Source of the DNA: Rhizopus sp. PT2906
Taxonomy: Eukaryota; Mucoromycota; Mucoromycetes; Mucorales; Rhizopodaceae
DNA: 64,000 nt
Assembly: GCA_025529335.1 (NCBI GenBank)
Contig: JAMYHX010000158.1
Location: forward strand, 1-64,000
Direction: 5' to 3'
Shown in pieces: positions 59,404 to 64,000 of this stretch. Position 1 is the first letter of the stretch, and each line of letters starts with the position of its first letter. Made by a program: the position numbers and the translations under genes. Under the pieces are notes generated by a model. It ran no database searches. It saw nothing but the letters and a program-made list of their open reading frames with translations, and was not told the origin of the DNA.

Positions 59404-60895
59404 AATCATGCAAATAAAAATCACTTTTTCTAAACTAATCTATTTAGTTTTAAAACTAAAGGTCTTTTTTCAAGAATTTCTAAATATCTCTACAGGCTTT
59501 TTTTTTTGCATAAGAATTGAGCAGAGTATTTTTTTGGGGGGAACGCAGGACAGAAACATTTGTCATGAATGTTACAAACCTTTGAATCTTTTGATTATTC
59601 AGATTATGTAATAAGATAGCAATGAGTAAAAGGAATCAAGGCTGATCCAGGAACAACAGGTTTGTGTCGCATTGGTTACTAACCAAGTAGGAACATGTAA
59701 TTTTATTAAAGTATTGAAAATGCTGGGGGTATTGCTAGTTATCTGCCTGTCATTGTCGTAGGAACTTTTTCAATCCGCCGGCTCCATTCTTCGATCATTT
59801 TTTACTGCGTGTATCGGAAAATTTGTTGATTATTTTGACCAATGTATATAATAGGTATTGATCTGCATAATACATTGGTTGTGGCTCGAGAAATGATAGC
59901 AATGGTTATTGACTAGTTCAATTGACAATCGTTTGATTAGAGAAGAAAAAATGGTTGTATTAAACTGACCGCACGCCTGGATCACACAATTTAAAAAGAA
60001 GTGAACCAAACTATATTTGACATTGCCGGATCAATATCATAAAAGAATGAATTGAAATGAGTTGATTCTAGGCTAAAAGGAAAGTAGTACTAGGTCGAGT
60101 TTGTATATTTCTATTAATATCGAGTAGAGCCATTTTATACGTACATTGCTCTATAATACTTATCCCTCATACTTTTTCTTTTTCCCGTGGGAAGAATCTC
60201 TATCATAAACACTGCTGTAGGTAATATGCGTCAAAGAAGGGATTAAACAGGAGTGTTGTAATCAATGGGATAATGTTTAAAAAGTATTGTGAACATCTTG
60301 ATGCTCAATAAGTGCTTTCTTCCATACATATGTTTAATAGAGTATATCTCGTACTATTTATCTTTATTTGGCTGAATATATCACGACGAGAAATTTCCAT
60401 TTGTCAGACGCAATGACAAAATTCTTACTTTATTCTGCATAAAGAGTGAGCATGTAGTACAGCAACGACTAATAGAACGAATATGCTCTTCACTGACAAC
60501 AGTTTGTTCAACACGCTTAAATGGTACCAACTATAAAAGGAATAACTGAAAAAGTGACATATAAACATCCCCCTTCTATTCTAGATGCAACATTTAATTT
60601 AAGGGGAGGAAAAGAGGGGAAGATAACAAGCAATGGATTTAAAGAGAAAGAAAAAGATATGAATAGACAGAATAGGATGTTTATAAACTGAATACCATCA
60701 TGATGATGTGATTGTCAACAGAGAAAGAGAGAACGAGAGAGAGAATATAAGGTGACCTCTCTTCCTTCTTTTCCTTTTGCTTAAAGCCGGTTATGATGTA
60801 AGTGACAAATTTCCATTACAGAAAGAACTATAAATGACGGGAAATGAACCCTTTTTTTCTTTTCATTTTACTTTTTTTCTTGTCATTTTCTCAAA
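59404..60895. other. Intergenic, no gene seen
   Basis: About 1.5 kb of AT-rich sequence. The only open frame of note (59408-59611) has no coding features. The part at 60590-60770 is purine-rich (GGAGGAAAAGAGGGGAAG, GAGAAAGAGAGAACGAGAGA), then a T-rich leader before 60896. Confidence 0.55.
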
Positions 60896-61601
60896 ATGAA
60901 AGCTACCTTCTTAGCCCTCGCTTTTGTGCTTCTTGCTCTCTTTGAGTGTCAGGTTCATGCTATCTGTTCTTGTAATCCCGAAGATACAAAGTGTCTCGAG
61001 AGATGTGGTAAGTTATCACAAAATACAATAGAGAGAACGCGATTCTAAAAGGTATGTTATAGTCGGTAGTACTCAAGATTGCATTGAGTCATGTGGTGAT
61101 GATGCCGAATGTTATAATAGATGTATTGATAACAACTGGCCCGGTGTTTCAAGCACTACGACAACTACTCGTGCTATTACCAGAGAAACGACAACAAGAA
61201 CAGAGACTAGAACCGCTAGTACTACTACTACTACTGCTAGAACAAGTGCTTCTACTACCTCTTCTATTGTCTCTATTTTGACAAGCCCTTCATCTGTTGT
61301 CAGTAGCTCCTTTGGTCCATCGGCAATTGTACCTACATCGTCCCCTGCATCTATCTCGTTCCCATCTGTAAGCAGCACTGTGGTTATCTTGCCAAGTACC
61401 GCCAGCAGCAGTATGCCTGTCAGCAGTGCTCCTGCTTCTAGTTCCATCTTTTCATCTATCAGCTCAGTTGCTTCATCTGCTGCTGCTACTGCTACAACAA
61501 GTGGAAGTGAATCAAATTCTGTAAACTGGGTTAGTCAAATGACAAAGATGACAGTTGCCGCGGCTTTTGGCCACGCTGCCGTTTATCTCATGTGGAACTA
61601 A
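60896..61601 (+). CDS. GPI-anchored Cys-rich, Ser/Thr-rich surface protein
   Basis: Two exons, 60896-61007 and 61063-61601, give 216 residues. A signal peptide (1-22) is followed by eight cysteines in two related blocks: CSCNPEDTKCLERC (24-37) and DCIESCGDDAECYNRC (44-58), each ending C-x3-C. The rest is a Thr/Ser/Ala stalk expected to be heavily O-mannosylated, ending in SVNWVSQMTKMTVAAAFGHA and a hydrophobic tail, a GPI-attachment signal. It is likely a plasma membrane or wall protein with a small disulfide-bonded head. The C-x3-C-x(5-6)-C-x3-C-[YI] block is the same as that in the secreted peptide at 18.8 kb. Confidence 0.75.
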
Positions 61602-61677
61602 AGCTTTTATTAATATATAATCTTTACGCTTAATCGCATCAAATATATCTTTAATAAAGATGTACATAATATTTAGT

Positions 61678-61699
61678 AAAAAAAAAAAAAAAAAAAAAA
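61678..61699 (+). repeat. Poly(A) tract of about 22 bases
   Basis: A run 76 bases after the stop codon of the GPI protein gene, in its expected 3' flank. Confidence 0.8.
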
Positions 61700-61991
61700 G
61701 AAGACATTTAGATGCATTTCTGTTGTTTCCCTGCATAGATTTCACCTTCTTAAACCCATTGCCTTCGAGCGAGTATCATATTATCCCGTATGAAAAACCT
61801 TAAAATAAAGGGGACAGTAATAAGAAAGTATGTATATTTTCGTAATCAATACAACCTCTTTGAAATTTATCTCATGACAACCCTGAATGACATCCGATAA
61901 GTATTTCCTTTTTTGAAAGAACACCCGCTTGTTGGGTTTGAAGTGGTTTATGCAGTGCACTTTATTTCTATTATTGAACTGGGGAATCTAA

Positions 61992-62196
61992 TTATGATAT
62001 AATACATTTGCTGCCCTTTGACCTTGGTTTATATGTCTCGATATATCTGAGCTGCTTCTTATTGATGGCTCCTCTACGACGCTCTCGTATATACACAACT
62101 GCATCCAGTGGTGGCATACCATCCTCGATCAAAGCGATGGCCACAAGCACAGGTGCCCTAGTTGAACCTTTTAATACACTCATCTGTAGCTACACA

Positions 62197-62234
<38 letters not shown>

Positions 62235-62683
62235 AACAACTACCTTCCCAGACCGGCTACACAATGAATAGCAATGCAAGGTGATAATTCTTCCTTGTCA
62301 TCCTGCTTTTGTTCAGCATTCAAGAATCTATCGTCAATTAGATGTAGCCATGCATCAACGATTCCTGCAGGTGGTGGTTCACCATCCATAAAGACAAAAT
62401 CGTGAACTTGGATACCGATTTCGCTCAATGGCTCCTTTGGATATGTTGCTTCACAGCATCGTACGACATCCGTCACGTTCCATCGTTTGAATTCCTACCT
62501 TGTGTGAGTATTCATCCCATAATAGTTTCAATGTTGCCTCACCTTTAAATAAAGTGGTAAGTTGTTTGCAGAAGGTGCATCAACAATTAAGAAACGGAGT
62601 CCATTGTGTTCAATAAAAGTAGGAGGGTTGATTAAGGGCCTATTGGCCGTTGTATTAAAGGGAGAATGTGCCCGAGTATACAT
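61992..62683 (-). CDS. PRL-type (PTP4A-like) prenylated protein phosphatase
   Basis: Three exons, 62543-62683, 62244-62494 and 61992-62157, give 185 residues. Features of the PRL family: [20 protein letters not shown] at the start, the general acid Asp in VFMDGEPPP (~84), the P-loop [14 protein letters not shown] (Cys125, Arg131, with Ala after Arg as in PRLs), [17 protein letters not shown], and the C-terminal CaaX box CIIS for farnesylation. It probably acts at the plasma or endosomal membrane; animal PRLs bind CNNM magnesium transporters. The P-loop is split by intron two, which contains a long CA/TG repeat, and correct splicing must use the acceptor CAACTAG at 62158-62159. Confidence 0.92.
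62191..62231. repeat. (CA)n microsatellite inside an intron
   Basis: CA/TG repeat with small interruptions filling most of intron two of the PRL-like phosphatase gene. Confidence 0.9.
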
Positions 62684-63096
62684 TGGTTAGAGCAAAAGGG
62701 GAAGAATTAAAAAATATAAAAAAAAAAAAGTAGAAAGGGGGAAGGTGAGATGAGGTTTTCTTTGTGTAAGTGATATAAAGCGTAATATTAGACTATGTGC
62801 AAAACTAGATGTAAATTCTATAATAAAAAGAACCCTCTCTTTGTTAGCAGTAGTAAATAATGCAAGTATTTGTTTCTTTACTTTGATTAAGGACACAACA
62901 TTTACAAATTAGCCTGGATCAATCATCAAGGAAAGAAAAGAAAGAAAACCGCATCCCCCTCTTTCTCTTTCTTTCAATCACTCTCCAAGTTGAGATTTAA
63001 TCTGGTCAGGTGATTCTCGCTGCTTTAAAAATGCAATCGGAACATTAAAAATAGAGTGGTTTCTTTTTTTCTGTGTATTTCTTCACTGTTGAGGAC
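62684..63096. other. Divergent promoter region
   Basis: About 410 bases shared by the divergently transcribed PRL-like phosphatase and MFS genes; pyrimidine-rich near both starts, no gene seen. Confidence 0.6.
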
Positions 63097-64000
63097 ATGA
63101 ATAAAGAACATATCCAACCATCGGTGGATGCAGTCGTCAAGGAAGACATCAATAAAGGGGATATAATCGATAATAGCACTCAGCCTGCGTATTCATTGTT
63201 CTCCCAAGAATATAAAGAGTCTGTCAAAAGAGACATTAGCCAACAAGATATATTGAAAAAATGGAACCAGCTTTCTGAAGAACAAAGGAAACCTTACATC
63301 GAAAAGGCTCAGGTCAATGCAACCAAGTCTAAAGCCATCGTCCATACAGTCTTTTTATCCTTACTTGTCGACTTGTTTGCATTCACTCTTATTCTTCCAC
63401 TCTTTCCAAGACTATTAAACTATTACCGAGTCAATGGAAAGGAGGTACGTGCTGCTGGTTCGTTATACAAGTCACTTATACCTTCTTCAGGAAATAGTGC
63501 TAAACTATGCCTCGCAGCTCTTGGATCGATTTAAGCAATTAACAAGCAACCACACAGGTTCTGACAAGTGGGATACAGTACTTCTTGGTGGCCTCATAGG
63601 CTCATTGTTTTCCTTTCTTCAATTTATCGTATCGCCTATTATTGGACGTGCTAGTGACAGAATAGGTCGACGTAGAGTGTTGTTGTACACGATGGTAAGA
63701 AAAGAGAATTATTATCATTATCGTCATTAACATATATTGTCCTAGGCTGGCAATATTCTGTCTACCCTGATCTGGCTTTTTGCTCATTCATTCAATCTGT
63801 TCTTAATAGCTCGTGTCGTTGCTGGCCTGAGTGAAGGCAATGTTCAATTAAGTACAGCAATCATCTCTGACGTAACAGCAGCCGATCAAAGATCTAAAAA
63901 CTTGGTAACAAGCTTTACTTTATGTACGACGTCAGTTTATTCACATGCACATTTTTATGTAGGCACTTGTAGGCATTGCATTTGCAGTTGCCTTCACACT
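63097..64000 (+). CDS. MFS transporter (MFSD10/Tetran-like), 5' part, with HMG-box-like N-terminus
   Basis: Exons 63097-63444, 63491-63694, 63746-63904 and from 63963 on; cut by the window end after about 250 codons. Residues ~30-74 read as most of an HMG box (AYSLFSQEYKESVKRDISQQ, then DILKKWNQLSEEQRKPYIEK). TM1 follows directly in the same exon (VFLSLLVDLFAFTLILPLFP), which matches the start of MFSD10/DHA-type drug:proton antiporters. Motif A reads GRASDRIGRRRVLLYT, and TM3-TM4 (IARVVAGLSEGNVQLSTAII, SDVTAADQRSKNLALVGIAF) has the expected GN and D-x-R features. It presumably exports organic anions or drugs with protons. The nuclear-type domain is unexpected. Confidence 0.85.

Noticed and set aside
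60590..60770. Purine-rich stretch considered as a repeat array
   Set aside because: No fixed unit or spacer pattern; not a CRISPR and not a tandem repeat.
1..64000. tRNA, rRNA and CRISPR
   Set aside because: No cloverleaf with a TTCGA-type T-loop and matching acceptor stem, no rRNA core words, and no regularly spaced repeats were found by reading both strands.

Overview
The window is a piece of an AT-rich fungal nuclear chromosome, most likely from a member of the Mucorales (Mucoromycota). The evidence is dense genes broken by short introns (about 45-90 bases, GT..AG, often with a CTAAC or TTAAT branch site just before TAG), pyrimidine-rich leaders before ATG, a secreted chitin deacetylase, a complete neurofibromin-type RasGAP, and remnants of an Ndc10-like recombinase plus a Fanzor nuclease of the kind scattered through zygomycete genomes. 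Genus cannot be decided from the sequence alone. No rRNA, tRNA or CRISPR array was recognised.

Layout. 1-3.1 kb: no gene, degenerate AG-rich repeats and a 49-base poly(A). 3.15-4.98 kb (-): AzgA purine permease. 6.9-13.9 kb (+): a compact run of ATP synthase subunit e, a Byr4/Bfa1 homologue, an F-BAR RhoGAP, an F-box/LRR protein, a decayed unidentified gene on the other strand, and a Yar1-like ankyrin protein. 14.6-18.5 kb: LIM-domain protein (+) converging on a ten-exon WD40 protein (-). 18.8-21.1 kb (-): a secreted Cys-rich peptide, a single-pass membrane protein with PPxY motif, and ribosomal protein eL22. 22.3-32.2 kb: endopolyphosphatase (+), RanGAP (-), Did2/CHMP1 ESCRT-III (-), a VTC-like SPX protein (+), a ChaC-type gamma-glutamylcyclotransferase (-) and a ZIP zinc transporter (+). 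32.6-38.9 kb: CAF-1 large subunit (-) and M13 metallopeptidase (+). 39.1-48.2 kb (-): the full neurofibromin orthologue, 18 predicted exons and 2675 residues. 49.7-54.6 kb: transposon territory with a Fanzor ORF, a broken Ndc10-like (Crypton-type) gene ending three bases before the Fanzor start, and a transposase fragment. 55.2-64.0 kb: chitin deacetylase (-), C2H2 factor (+), GPI-anchored Cys-rich protein (+), PRL-type phosphatase (-) and the 5' part of an MFS transporter with an HMG-box-like N-terminus (+).

Functional themes. Several genes serve cytokinesis and small-GTPase control (Byr4/Bfa1, F-BAR RhoGAP, RanGAP, neurofibromin, ESCRT-III). The 22-32 kb part holds a polyphosphate hydrolase, a VTC-family protein and a zinc transporter close together, all connected with vacuolar phosphate and metal storage. 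Wall and surface functions appear at 19-20 kb and 55-62 kb. Gene models were built by hand from reading frame and splice signals. All lengths given are for the spliced models, and every model stays in frame at all junctions.
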